A stretch of 64,000 nucleotides of DNA from CAYFFO01 sp964342485 (GCA_964342485.1 CAYFFO010000002.1:1-64000); one strand, 5' to 3'. Shown: positions 36,241 through 45,655, numbered from the stretch's first letter. Numbers and translations: made by a program. Notes: generated by a model from the letters alone, not told the origin.

Positions 36241-37044
36241 TCAGGCCTTAACCTTGATAATTTTATAATCAATTGGACCTCTGGGAGTATCAACACGAAC
36301 CTCTTGCCCTGCAGAATGATTCAAAACTGCCTTCCCCACCGGTGATACATCAGAAATCCTTTTTTCTAATGGTGCTGCTTCCATGGATCCAACAATCATA
36401 TATTCGTCCTTTTTTTTGGTATTCATATCTTGTATAGTAACAGTGGAACCTAGGGTAGCCATTTTACTTCTCGTTTTCCTGCCATCAACTACTTTTGCTA
36501 CCTTAAGAGTGTCTTCAAGCTGTCGAATACGAGACTCAATATGACCTAGTTGTTCTCTTGCAGCTTCAAGAGGAGCATTCTCACGAACATCTTTATCTGC
36601 TGCTGCTCTACGTATTTCCTCTGATATTGGCAAACGCTCTGCTTTATTTTTTTCCAGCTCTTTAACAAGATCCTTATAACCTCGTTGGGTTATTTCAACA
36701 ACCTCACCTGATAATCGTGCACCATCCTTGACATTTTTCTTCTTACTACGCACCCTAATGTGCTGTGAAAGATTTGTTTCAACAAGCTCTTTTTTCTGTA
36801 AGTAGTTGAGAAATTTTCTGACGCTCTGTATTCTCGTAGTTGACTGCACACCTGTACTGAGAACATGATCACCATATTCACCGATCTCAGATGGCTGTAT
36901 CTCCTCCAATAATCGATTGGGTCCAATCCACTGTACAAACCTGACAAGATGTCTCTGGGCCTCTGTCTGACTAGCCTTAGCTCTCAAACTTCCCACATAG
37001 TGACTCAAAGCTTCAATCAAGGTCAAAGACTGGATCGAATCCAT
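36241..37044 (-). CDS. GreA-type transcript cleavage factor with N-terminal SAM-like (integrase-type) domain
   Basis: 267 aa in one frame. Residues 115-267 are a complete GreA/GreB factor: coiled-coil ITQRGYKDLVKELEKNKAER, tip with the two acidic residues D152 and E155 (KDVRENAPLEAAREQL, matching GDLKENAEYHAAREQ of GreA) and the globular FKBP-like domain (RISDVSPVGKAVLNHSAGQE). Residues 1-105 resemble the N-terminal SAM-like core-binding domain of tyrosine recombinases: four to five helices with EALSHYVGSLRAK, RHLVRFVQWIG, RIQSVRKFLNYLQKKELVE. No recombinase catalytic domain is present. GreA rescues backtracked RNA polymerase, and the extra domain may bind DNA or a protein. GGAAA precedes the ATG. 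Confidence 0.85.
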   Translation of the reverse strand: MDSIQSLTLIEALSHYVGSLRAKASQTEAQRHLVRFVQWIGPNRLLEEIQPSEIGEYGDHVLSTGVQSTTRIQSVRKFLNYLQKKELVETNLSQHIRVRSKKKNVKDGARLSGEVVEITQRGYKDLVKELEKNKAERLPISEEIRRAAADKDVRENAPLEAAREQLGHIESRIRQLEDTLKVAKVVDGRKTRSKMATLGSTVTIQDMNTKKKDEYMIVGSMEAAPLEKRISDVSPVGKAVLNHSAGQEVRVDTPRGPIDYKIIKVKA

Positions 37045-37087
37045 GGTAGAGTTTCCTTTTCTTTCATTAAAATTAATCTATCTATAC

Positions 37088-37116
37088 ATGTTATTAAGCT
37101 ACGAGTACACTGTCAA
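37088..37116 (-). promoter_or_regulatory. Promoter of the GreA fusion gene
   Basis: On the minus strand a perfect TTGACA (37116-37111), a 17-base spacer and TAACAT (37093-37088), 44 bases before the start codon. It lies just downstream of polA, so the GreA gene can be expressed independently. Confidence 0.5.
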
Positions 37117-37126
37117 CGATCTGATA

Positions 37127-39895
37127 TTATCTCATCTCTCCCCAATTTAGTCCCTCTTTAACATCTACATCGAGTGGCACGTATAAATCCATGACGTTAG
37201 GCATCACGGTTTCTACTAACGATCTCATTTCAGACACTTCAATATCCGAGACTTCAAAAATCAGCTCATCATGGACTTGTATAGTCATATAGGAGTTTAA
37301 TTCGAGTGAATCCATCGAATCTTGCATTCTTATCATAGCCAATTTAATTATATCTGCAGCAGTCCCCTGTATTGGCATATTAACAGCCATACGCTCACCT
37401 GCCGACCTTACATAGAAATTATTTGATTTTACCTCTGGGATATATCTTCTTCTACCGTTTAAAGTTTCTACATAACCATCCTCTCTAACTTTTAATTTTA
37501 TATCTTGGATATATTGCTCTATACCAGGATACTTTCCAAAATAAGTTTCAATAAAGCTGCTACCATCCTCTAAACTCAACCCAGTTTGTTGACTGATTCC
37601 AAATGGACTTAAACCATAAATCACTCCAAAGTTCATGATCTTTGCTATTCTTCTCATGTCATAATCTACATTTTCTATCGGTATCCCATAGACCGAAGAA
37701 GCGGTAGCCGAATGAATATCCTGACCGTCTCTAAAAGCCTTAATTAATCCAGAATCTCCTGATAAATGCGCTAGAACTCTCAATTCAATTTGAGAATAAT
37801 CAGCACTTAATAATTTGAAATCTGAACCAAGTCTTGTTATAAAAGCTTTGCGTACTTCTCTACCTAATTCCGTTCTAACTGGTATATTCTGTACATTAGG
37901 ATCATTGCTAGACACTCGTCCTGTAGCTGATCCGGTCTGTTGGTACATTGTGTGAATACGTTTAGTTGTTTTATCCAGCTGTTCTGGCAAAGAATCCAAA
38001 TAAGTGGATTTGATCTTCGCTAGTTGTCGATATTCAAGAATTTTCTCCAATACATGAAGTGAATTAAAGTTTGTAACATCATTCTTGTTTATTCTTATTG
38101 TATGCTTTAACCCTTCCAACGATCCTGCGTCGGTTGAATATCCAGTTTTAGTCTTTTTTGTTTTGGGAAGACCGAGTTCATTAAATAAAACCTGTCCAAG
38201 TTGCTGTGAAGAACTAATATTAAAATCGTGGCCAACCAAACCAAAGATATCTCGTTTCAGGATATCAATCTCTTTTCCAACTGATACAGACATTCTTGAT
38301 AAATGACTAACATCTATAGATATCCCATTAAATTGCATGCGTGATAGAACGGGAATTAGAGGTGTTTCAATGTTATTAACACCATCAGAAATTTCTTTCA
38401 GAGAGATCTCTTTTCTAATCGCATCTACAATTTGCCAAATAGCATTGATCCTAGAACCATAATGCTCTGCTGCGTTCGCTACAAGTGTTTCCGAAAGATC
38501 AATTTTATTACGTCCAGAACCTGTGATTTCAGTCTGAGACTGGAGTTCATAGTTGAGATATTCCAGAGATAATGCTTCTAAATCAACTGATTGCCTTCCT
38601 CCTGCATGTGCCATCACCTTAGTATCAAATACGACGTTTTTTACTTTCACATTTAAACGTCTCAAAATAACCAAATCGAAATTAACATCATGTGATACTT
38701 TAGGTATTTCATTATTTACAAAAACAGGCCTGAGAGCGACTAAAACTTCTTCCAAACCCAACTGAACTCCTTGATTATGACCTATTGGTATGTACCAAGC
38801 AGATTCAGGTTGATTGCAAAAAGAAATCCCAACAACATCTACTGACATAGGATTTTGCCCATCCGCTACTATTTTGAACGCGAATCCTTCGGTTGAATCC
38901 AATTCAAATAAGAGTTGTTTGATAAGATCTGGTGAATTTACTATACGGGTCTTAATCTTGGCACTTTGCGATGAAAAATCTAGACCGATTTGACGTTCTT
39001 CTATTTCATTAAAGGGACTTTTAGGTATTCTAGGCACAATACTGTAGAATTCTAATTCCCGTAAAACATCTACAACTTTTGCCCGATCAAACCCACCAAA
39101 ACTAGCTTTCTCTAAATCTAAGTTGATTGGCAAATTTCTTACTATGGTTGTAAGAAATTTTCCTCTAACCAATGCATCTCTGTTATCTTCAATACTTTGC
39201 CTCGTGCGGACTGTAGTAATCTCTTGTATATTCTCCAAAATAGCCTCAACGGTACCAAATTGTTGAAGAAGCTTTATGGCTGTTTTAGAACCAATTCCTG
39301 GAACTCCAGGTATATTATCCGAAACATCGCCCTGTAAGGCTTTTATATCAGGGATGGCGTCAGGGCCCAATCCACCATATCTTTCCTTGACCTCATTTAT
39401 TCCATACATCTTAGTGTTTTTCACTGTGTGACTCAGCATCACACGAACATTCGATGTGACTAGCTGAAGTTCATCAGTATCGCCAGTCAAGATGACAGTA
39501 CTCAAACCCTGATTATCAGCCTGACTACAAAGTGTGCCTAAAACATCATCAGCTTCATAACCTTTTTGTTCAAATATCGGCACATTAAATGCCTCCATAA
39601 CCTGTCTTATCCGGCTAAACTGATGTCGAAGCTCAACAGGCATTGCTGGTCTTTGCGCTTTGTACTCATCATACTCATCATGTCTGAAAGTTGGCCCAGA
39701 AACATCAAAGGCAATCGCACAATGAGTAGGCTCCAAATCAGATAAGATTCTCAAAAATGCATTTACAAAACCATAAACTCCCCTGACATCTTCGCCTGTA
39801 TCACTAACAGTTAAAGGAGTTTGTATGGCATAAAAGGCACGGTAAACCATAGCATGACCGTCCAATAGCAAAAGCAGGGATTTTTCTTTATTCAT
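37127..39895 (-). CDS. polA: DNA polymerase I, proofreading motifs degenerate
   Basis: 922 aa with the three Pol I modules. The 5' nuclease (1-about 290) has LLLLDGHAMVYRAFYA, YEADDVLGTL, LTGDTDELQLV and PGVPGIGSKTAIKLL. The polymerase domain has motif A LLSADYSQIELRVLAHLSGD, motif B RRIAKIMNFGVIYGLS and motif C IQVHDELIFEV. The middle 3'-5' exonuclease-like region has lost its metal ligands: the Exo I D-x-E is replaced (GFAFKIVADG), and the Exo III Y-x3-D region reads AAEHYGSRINAIW, while one Exo II Asp survives (HDVNFDLVIL). It is thus predicted to have 5' nuclease and polymerase but no proofreading, as in Taq Pol I. An inverted repeat lies 35-57 bases upstream. Confidence 0.96.
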   Translation of the reverse strand: MNKEKSLLLLLDGHAMVYRAFYAIQTPLTVSDTGEDVRGVYGFVNAFLRILSDLEPTHCAIAFDVSGPTFRHDEYDEYKAQRPAMPVELRHQFSRIRQVMEAFNVPIFEQKGYEADDVLGTLCSQADNQGLSTVILTGDTDELQLVTSNVRVMLSHTVKNTKMYGINEVKERYGGLGPDAIPDIKALQGDVSDNIPGVPGIGSKTAIKLLQQFGTVEAILENIQEITTVRTRQSIEDNRDALVRGKFLTTIVRNLPINLDLEKASFGGFDRAKVVDVLRELEFYSIVPRIPKSPFNEIEERQIGLDFSSQSAKIKTRIVNSPDLIKQLLFELDSTEGFAFKIVADGQNPMSVDVVGISFCNQPESAWYIPIGHNQGVQLGLEEVLVALRPVFVNNEIPKVSHDVNFDLVILRRLNVKVKNVVFDTKVMAHAGGRQSVDLEALSLEYLNYELQSQTEITGSGRNKIDLSETLVANAAEHYGSRINAIWQIVDAIRKEISLKEISDGVNNIETPLIPVLSRMQFNGISIDVSHLSRMSVSVGKEIDILKRDIFGLVGHDFNISSSQQLGQVLFNELGLPKTKKTKTGYSTDAGSLEGLKHTIRINKNDVTNFNSLHVLEKILEYRQLAKIKSTYLDSLPEQLDKTTKRIHTMYQQTGSATGRVSSNDPNVQNIPVRTELGREVRKAFITRLGSDFKLLSADYSQIELRVLAHLSGDSGLIKAFRDGQDIHSATASSVYGIPIENVDYDMRRIAKIMNFGVIYGLSPFGISQQTGLSLEDGSSFIETYFGKYPGIEQYIQDIKLKVREDGYVETLNGRRRYIPEVKSNNFYVRSAGERMAVNMPIQGTAADIIKLAMIRMQDSMDSLELNSYMTIQVHDELIFEVSDIEVSEMRSLVETVMPNVMDLYVPLDVDVKEGLNWGEMR

Positions 39896-39929
39896 TATGA
39901 TCCAATATTCATGCCTTATTTATTAATGG

Positions 39930-39952
39930 TTGTTATCCATTATCGATAACAA
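39930..39952. promoter_or_regulatory. Operator-like inverted repeat upstream of polA
   Basis: A perfect 8-bp inverted repeat, TTGTTATC-N7-GATAACAA, in the 101-base space between the CehA-like gene and polA. There is no T-run on either side, so a terminator is unlikely. The geometry fits a dimeric regulator. No known box is recognised. Confidence 0.35.
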
Positions 39953-39996
39953 TTTACATAGTCCAGATTTATGACCAAGCTGATTACGTTCCAATC

Positions 39997-41436
39997 TCAC
40001 TTGATAAGTTTCTTATAGATTTGCTGTCCTTCCTTGTACAAATCCAAAATTTCACGCCTTTGATTGTCATTATAGAATTTACCTTTAGAACCTATCCAGC
40101 TCAAAGAATTTTCGATCTGACTATTAAAGTACGATGCTGCTAAACTTTTCCGGGGACACGGTAAACCGGTAACAATATATATAGGACTGGTGTGGGCAAA
40201 AATTGGCTGAGCGAAACTATCACGTTCAGTACTCCAAACACGAGCTACCAACCAGCCATCATAATCTGGCTTTAATTCAGTCTCAAAAGTCCCTGAATAT
40301 GAACCATTTGAGAAAAATTTACTACCTACTATTTCACCATTTAATATAATCTCGACTTTACTTATTGAATAATGCGAATGCCAAGTAACCGCACCCAAGA
40401 TAGATTGATTCTTTTTTATGTTTATTTCATCTCCAAGTTTTTTGCCATCTACATTAAATTTTAGTGAAGGCCCATTGGTAATGAATGTACGGCCTGCTTT
40501 AAGAGCATCGAGCCAGTCTTCGTAATTAAAATGTCCACCTGTGTCAGCATACACACGATTAGCAGAGCTGATAAACCAATCAGAACCTGTAGAAACTGGT
40601 AATCTTATCCCGGCATCAAGCATTTTGTAATATATATCGTATTCAATATCCATCCAATGTGGATCAAAAAGATTGAATGCATCAACCTTACCTAAAATAG
40701 CAGCAACCGGTGCTTCCATGCCTCTTCCATTATGACACCATATGACTACTCCTCCTTGGCGACGAGTATCATCACAAGCATATGACAATGGAGGATAATC
40801 AGGATCGAATGGATCAACTAAAAGACCACGACTAACAGGTTCAATCACATTTCTTATATTTAAAAGCATGATATGACCGTAACCCACGCCATGACTACCA
40901 TTAGCATTGTGTCTATTTTCCTCACCACATTCTACATAATGGTGGGCAGAAGAAAAATCATCCATAAAGCCTGGTGTATATTTATTTGTAGCATATTCTA
41001 AATCCCAACGTTTTAGAATACTAACAGCTGTCATTCTCAGGTCTTCGACCCGTGGGTCAAGTCTCAACCGTTCATCAGGACGTTTTTCTTTCTCATCATA
41101 ATGAATATGCGTGTTCCCAGGGTGCCAACCTTGTTCTCCCAATAAAGTCCATTTAGACAAGCTCACATCCTTCACAACACAACCTCTTGAGGGAACTTCT
41201 AAGTTCATGCTAACTGGAACATATTCTGTTCCTCGTTCAACAATCAGTCTAGTCCAGCCACGTGGCACTTCCAGTTCAAAATTGCCATCCGAATAAAAAA
41301 ACGATTCCCCTGGACCTACCTTCAAGATAGATCCTTTCGGATATACGAAAGTTCCTGTAGCATCGGTAACATTAACTCTTGCAGGTACTGTATGTCCTGT
41401 TTGATCGTCTATGATCTTGCCAATCAATTTAGCCAT
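39997..41436 (-). CDS. CehA/McbA-like PHP-type metallohydrolase
   Basis: 479 aa. The N-terminal about 95 residues are a carboxypeptidase-regulatory-like beta sandwich (LIGKIIDDQTGHTVPARVNV, EVPSRGCVVKDVSL). The hydrolase domain has a metal motif H-x-H in WHPGNTHIHYDEKEKRPDER, a second His-rich segment (SSAHHYVECGEENRHNANGS), VVIWCHNGRG and PVSTGSDWFISSANRVYADT. This matches the CehA/McbA family, named for carbaryl hydrolase but mostly of unknown natural substrate. No signal peptide is present, so it is cytoplasmic. It lies 17 bases downstream of the D-glutamate cyclase-like gene, in the same direction. Confidence 0.78.
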   Translation of the reverse strand: MAKLIGKIIDDQTGHTVPARVNVTDATGTFVYPKGSILKVGPGESFFYSDGNFELEVPRGWTRLIVERGTEYVPVSMNLEVPSRGCVVKDVSLSKWTLLGEQGWHPGNTHIHYDEKEKRPDERLRLDPRVEDLRMTAVSILKRWDLEYATNKYTPGFMDDFSSAHHYVECGEENRHNANGSHGVGYGHIMLLNIRNVIEPVSRGLLVDPFDPDYPPLSYACDDTRRQGGVVIWCHNGRGMEAPVAAILGKVDAFNLFDPHWMDIEYDIYYKMLDAGIRLPVSTGSDWFISSANRVYADTGGHFNYEDWLDALKAGRTFITNGPSLKFNVDGKKLGDEINIKKNQSILGAVTWHSHYSISKVEIILNGEIVGSKFFSNGSYSGTFETELKPDYDGWLVARVWSTERDSFAQPIFAHTSPIYIVTGLPCPRKSLAASYFNSQIENSLSWIGSKGKFYNDNQRREILDLYKEGQQIYKKLIK

Positions 41437-41453
41437 TTTTAACCTAAAGCGAT

Positions 41454-42296
41454 TTAAATCTTTAGAGCATCATGGAGATCTCTTAGAGTTTGGGAATTTT
41501 GTTCCATTGTAAACCCGTCCACCATTGGAAGCTTTTGGCCTGTAAATCCATCTACAGCTCCCAAATCTACTGATTTTTGGACTAAACGTTGTTCTTCTTT
41601 TATTGATGGAAGTAGATTTTCACCCAAACATCTAGAAATAGCAGCAATTAGACCGTAAGCTCCCCAATTAGAAACACTAGCTATTACAAGCCTGGAAACC
41701 TCGGTTACACATGGATACTCTACAAGACTTGGTACTGATGTTATTGCTTTACGGAGATTGCCCATACCAATCTCATTTCCTCCATCACCTATTCCTATAG
41801 AAGGTATTTGGTCTTTAAATAAATAGTCAGTCTTTGCATTAAATTCGGTTATATCGACATTTCTCATATTTCTAGCTTTGCCGTCTTCACTAGGGCCACA
41901 TCTTTCTATAGAAATTAGTAATGAAGGCATCATTTTGCGTATCAGATCACCTGCAAATTTTTCACTTTCTATATCATTTAATATCGGAAATTCTATGACT
42001 TCGTGTTGTTTATCTGAAAGTCCGTTAACAATATCGAATGAACAAGAATCAGTAACATACCTGAGGCCATATCCAAGAGAACTTAACACATTTCCCAGTG
42101 CAACAGCCCCTGGGGGACCATCAGTCTCGGAAGCCTGCGCTCCAACAATGAAAAACCCTGTGACAATAACTACTGGCCCTTTATTATCCAGTACAAATCT
42201 GCCAGTACTCTCTAAATAACTCGGCTCCATCAGATGTCTAAGGGCAGAAATACCTCGATTATCTCGTTGCAGTATTATGTCTTCTAAAGAAGGCAA
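41454..42296 (-). CDS. DUF4392 protein, D-glutamate cyclase C-terminal half-like
   Basis: 280 aa of the DUF4392 family. Recognisable are VVIVTGFFIVGAQASETDGPPGAVALG, ISIERCGPSEDGKARNMR and IGIGDGGNEIGMGN. In the mitochondrial D-glutamate cyclase DGLUCY this domain is fused behind a DUF1445 domain; here the DUF1445 gene lies immediately upstream (nine bases), so the pair is the two-gene version. The expected reaction is reversible cyclisation of D-glutamate to 5-oxo-D-proline. The split arrangement also exists in other bacteria, where activity is mostly untested. Confidence 0.82.
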   Translation of the reverse strand: MPSLEDIILQRDNRGISALRHLMEPSYLESTGRFVLDNKGPVVIVTGFFIVGAQASETDGPPGAVALGNVLSSLGYGLRYVTDSCSFDIVNGLSDKQHEVIEFPILNDIESEKFAGDLIRKMMPSLLISIERCGPSEDGKARNMRNVDITEFNAKTDYLFKDQIPSIGIGDGGNEIGMGNLRKAITSVPSLVEYPCVTEVSRLVIASVSNWGAYGLIAAISRCLGENLLPSIKEEQRLVQKSVDLGAVDGFTGQKLPMVDGFTMEQNSQTLRDLHDALKI

Positions 42297-42305
42297 TTGG
42301 ACCGT

Positions 42306-42950
42306 TTACAAAGCTGCCACATCTTCATTTAACTTATCTGTAATAAACATGTGGCCAGGAGAATGTGTGATCATAATTGGTGGCTTAGAAGACATTGCTA
42401 CTGCCTGAGGAGTAACNNNNNNNNNNNNNNNNNNNNNNNNNNNNNNNNNNNNNNNNNNNNNNNNNNNNNNNNNNNNNNNNNNNNNNNNNNNNNNNNNNNN
42501 NNNNNNNNNNNNNNNNATACTAATTCCCGCATTTACCAAAGCTGATTCAAAAGTAAAACTGCAACCTAAAAGAAAGGAAACCATATCTTCCTGCCAAAAT
42601 GTGTTTATATCAGTAGGTTCCTCGACAAGTTCTCCATGTTCATAAACACGATATCTAGGCAGATCAGTCCTTAGATCAGAACCTGGTGCCATTCTTATTG
42701 GTTCAGCAAAACTACCGGGCTCAACAACTTCCAATAGGGGACAAGGTTTAGGGTTGCGTTGGCAAAATAAAAGAAAATCAAATGCCTGTTTAACCGGTAA
42801 AATTACTAGGTTAGCCTGAACCCTTCCGGGCGCCATGCCACTAGTAAATCCATCTAGTTCACCACTCCTAAACATTGACCTGAGTAACTTGGGATCAGTA
42901 GGTAACTGTGAAAATTCAGAACGTTCCATTGAAACTGTTTTAGCAACCAT
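42306..42950 (-). CDS. DUF1445 (YcsI/UPF0317) protein, D-glutamate cyclase N-terminal half-like, with internal gap
   Basis: The N-terminal part (about 144 residues) has the DUF1445 pattern SGELDGFTSGMAPGRVQANLV, FLLFCQRNPKPCPLLEV, RYRVYEHGELVEEPTDI and FLLGCSFTFESALVNAGI. The end has VTPQAVAMSSKPPIMITHSPGHMFITD. Family members are about 265 aa, so about 80 residues should lie between these parts, more than the 33 codons the 100-N gap allows. Annotated elsewhere as putative hydro-lyase or D-glutamate cyclase family. It sits directly before the DUF4392 gene, as expected for a split D-glutamate cyclase. Confidence 0.82.
   Translation of the reverse strand: MVAKTVSMERSEFSQLPTDPKLLRSMFRSGELDGFTSGMAPGRVQANLVILPVKQAFDFLLFCQRNPKPCPLLEVVEPGSFAEPIRMAPGSDLRTDLPRYRVYEHGELVEEPTDINTFWQEDMVSFLLGCSFTFESALVNAGISXXXXXXXXXXXXXXXXXXXXXXXXXXXXXXXXXXVTPQAVAMSSKPPIMITHSPGHMFITDKLNEDVAAL
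42417..42516. other. Assembly gap (100 N) inside the DUF1445 gene
   Basis: Exactly 100 N. Comparison with the usual DUF1445 length implies that roughly 230-250 bases are really missing. Confidence 0.95.
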
Positions 42951-43025
42951 TATGCATGTCCTATTATTAAAAACTAATCAACCCACCTAAGCTACTATTC
43001 TATCATTCTATAATAATGTAAAATC

Positions 43026-45602
43026 CTATTGTCGCTTCTTGCGTGCCATTTCCTGTATCTCAAACAATTTAATTATTGATTGTAACGGAGTCAAGGCATC
43101 CACATCCAACGACAATATATCATTTAACAAAGATTGATCTGTATCCATTAAACTCAACTGTACATTTATCGATGATTGATCATGGTTTTTATAACCCGAT
43201 GTATGAATTTGTTCCTCTAAGGTGGAAAGGATTTCCCAAGCTCGATTGATTACTGGGTTTGGCAAACCTGCAAGTCTTGCTACATGAATCCCATAACTTC
43301 GATCTGATCCTCCTCGAACTATGTGCCGCAAAAAAACTATTTCCCCTTTATTTTCAGAAACGGAAACATTATAGTTCCTGGCTCTCGGTAATACATCTTC
43401 TAAATCAATTAATTCATGATAATGGGTTGCGAATAATGTTTTGCATCCCAGTTTAGGACTATTATGGATGTGCTCAGCTACTGATTTAGCAATAGCAAGT
43501 CCATCATATGTACTTGTCCCTCTACCAATTTCATCCAAAATTATAAATGACTTAGAAGTCGCTTGGTTTAGGATATAAGCAGTTTCCGTCATTTCAACCA
43601 TGAACGTAGACTGTCCCATTGCTAAATCATCCTGTAGCCCAACTCTAGTAAAAATCCTATCAACAAGACCAATCGATGCAGATTCCGCCGGAACAAAACT
43701 ACCAATCTGAGCCATCAGTGTAATTATTGCCGATTGCCTAAGATAAGTTGATTTACCTGCCATATTTGGACCAGTTAGTATAATAAGTTGTTCATCAGAA
43801 TTTGAGAGACGAACGTCGTTTGGAACAAAAGCGCCATGATCAAGAGTAGTTTCTACTACTGGATGACGACCTTTATAAATATCAATTCGATCCCCGTGAT
43901 TAAGTTCTGGCCTGACGTAATTACTTCGAGCTGATTGTTCAGCAAATGAAACAAATACATCAAGCTTAGATATTGCATTAGCTGTACTCAATATTTGTGT
44001 AGCAGATTCAGAAACTTGATTACAAATATTATGAAATAATCTTGTCTCTAGTTCTGTAATACGTTCGTTAGCATTAAGGATCTGGGACTCATAATCCTTC
44101 ATCTCCGAAGTTATATATCGTTCCCCTCCAACCAGTGTTTGGCGACGTATATAATTATCAGGAACCTTATTAATGTTAGAGTTACTTATTTCTATGTAAT
44201 ATCCAAAAACTTTATTAAATCCAACCTTTAGAGATTTAATACCTAATCGTTCCTTTTCTTTATTTTCAAGACTTCCGATATAATCCCGAGCACCCTGGGA
44301 TGAATCTCTTAAACTATCAAGTTCTTTAGAAAACCCAGGTTCAATTACTCCTCCATCAACCAATGTCACGGGAGGGTCTTGTACAATCGATTTATCCAAA
44401 AGATTAACAATATCTAGGTGTTGAGACATCTGTTTACCTAACCAGTTAATTTGCCCGGTACTATCTTCGGAATCAAGAATTGACTTTACTCGAGATATTG
44501 TTCTTAAACTCACGCATAATGCGATTAGGTCCCTAGGATTTGCTGAATTGCTTCTTATACGATTAATCAACCGCTCCAAATCTGACACATCTCCTAACAA
44601 TCGGTTAATTTGCTCTCTTCTAAGTACGCTATCAGCTAACCAAGATACTGAATCAAGTCTAAGTTTAAGTTCATTTAGGTCAAGAAGTGGTTGACCAATC
44701 CAACGTCTTAAAAGCCTAGAACCCATGCCGGTTTTGGTCTTATCCAATACTGTCAATAATGAAGATTTCTTTTCATTCCACCTTCCGTCTTCAAAAAGTC
44801 CCAAGTTTCTCTTAGTCTGAGGGTCTAGGATCATATGCGCTTCTGCAGAATAGGTATCAAGTGAAGTTATTTGCTGAAGGCCTGTTTTTTGATTTATATC
44901 CAGGTAATGTATTATTGCCCCTGCAGCTCTTATAGCAAGTTCTAAGTGTTCACAGCCAAATGACTCAAGTGATACTGTTTTAAAATGCTTGAGTAGGCTG
45001 TCTTTGGTTCGGGCAGTATCGAAAATTGAAGATTCCACGTAAGTTTCAATATCCAAACCCAAGATTAAATCATCTGATTGCCCCTTAATAACAATCAGTT
45101 CAGCAGGAGAAAGTCGATCCAATTCAGGAGCCAATAAATCTATTGGGATTTCTGTGGTGTGAAATTCACTTGTAGTAATATCGACATATGCAAATCCTGC
45201 CATATCATTTTGAATAATAACTGATGATAAATAATTATTGGTTTTTATATCTAAAATAGAATCTTCGACTACTGTTCCGGGTGTGACTACTCGTACCACC
45301 TCTCTATCAACGATGCCTTTAGAAGCTGTTGAGTCACTTGTTTGCTCACAAATTGCTACTTTATGTCCTTCCCTAACAAGTTTTCCCAAATAAGAGTCCA
45401 AAGAGTGATACGGAATACCTGCCAGTGGGATGCGTTGGCCCTTTCCCATTTCCCGAGATGTCAGAGCAATATCTAGAATTTTCGAAACAATACTAGCATC
45501 ATCATCAAAAGTCTCGTAAAAATCACCCATGCGAAATAACAAAATAGCATTGGGGTGTTCTCGTTTTATACGAAGATATTGTTTACGAGCTGGTGTAGAC
45601 AT
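43026..45602 (-). CDS. mutS: DNA mismatch repair protein MutS
   Basis: 858-aa mismatch-recognition ATPase. The N-terminal mismatch-binding motif is F28-Y29-E30 in RMGDFYETF, so it is the MutS1 type that inserts Phe at the mismatch. Connector, lever (LGLFEDGRWNEKKSSLLTVLDKT) and clamp domains follow. The ABC ATPase has Walker A TGPNMAGKST, the signature GQSTFMVEM, Walker B IILDEIGRGTSTYDGLA and the switch His in LFATHYHEL. A C-terminal helix-turn-helix region closes it. No mutL is in the window. Confidence 0.97.
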   Translation of the reverse strand: MSTPARKQYLRIKREHPNAILLFRMGDFYETFDDDASIVSKILDIALTSREMGKGQRIPLAGIPYHSLDSYLGKLVREGHKVAICEQTSDSTASKGIVDREVVRVVTPGTVVEDSILDIKTNNYLSSVIIQNDMAGFAYVDITTSEFHTTEIPIDLLAPELDRLSPAELIVIKGQSDDLILGLDIETYVESSIFDTARTKDSLLKHFKTVSLESFGCEHLELAIRAAGAIIHYLDINQKTGLQQITSLDTYSAEAHMILDPQTKRNLGLFEDGRWNEKKSSLLTVLDKTKTGMGSRLLRRWIGQPLLDLNELKLRLDSVSWLADSVLRREQINRLLGDVSDLERLINRIRSNSANPRDLIALCVSLRTISRVKSILDSEDSTGQINWLGKQMSQHLDIVNLLDKSIVQDPPVTLVDGGVIEPGFSKELDSLRDSSQGARDYIGSLENKEKERLGIKSLKVGFNKVFGYYIEISNSNINKVPDNYIRRQTLVGGERYITSEMKDYESQILNANERITELETRLFHNICNQVSESATQILSTANAISKLDVFVSFAEQSARSNYVRPELNHGDRIDIYKGRHPVVETTLDHGAFVPNDVRLSNSDEQLIILTGPNMAGKSTYLRQSAIITLMAQIGSFVPAESASIGLVDRIFTRVGLQDDLAMGQSTFMVEMTETAYILNQATSKSFIILDEIGRGTSTYDGLAIAKSVAEHIHNSPKLGCKTLFATHYHELIDLEDVLPRARNYNVSVSENKGEIVFLRHIVRGGSDRSYGIHVARLAGLPNPVINRAWEILSTLEEQIHTSGYKNHDQSSINVQLSLMDTDQSLLNDILSLDVDALTPLQSIIKLFEIQEMARKKRQ

Positions 45603-45655
45603 TGTACTTTTATCTCAGGACATCATCTAGTTCTGCTATGCATTATGGAGTAATA

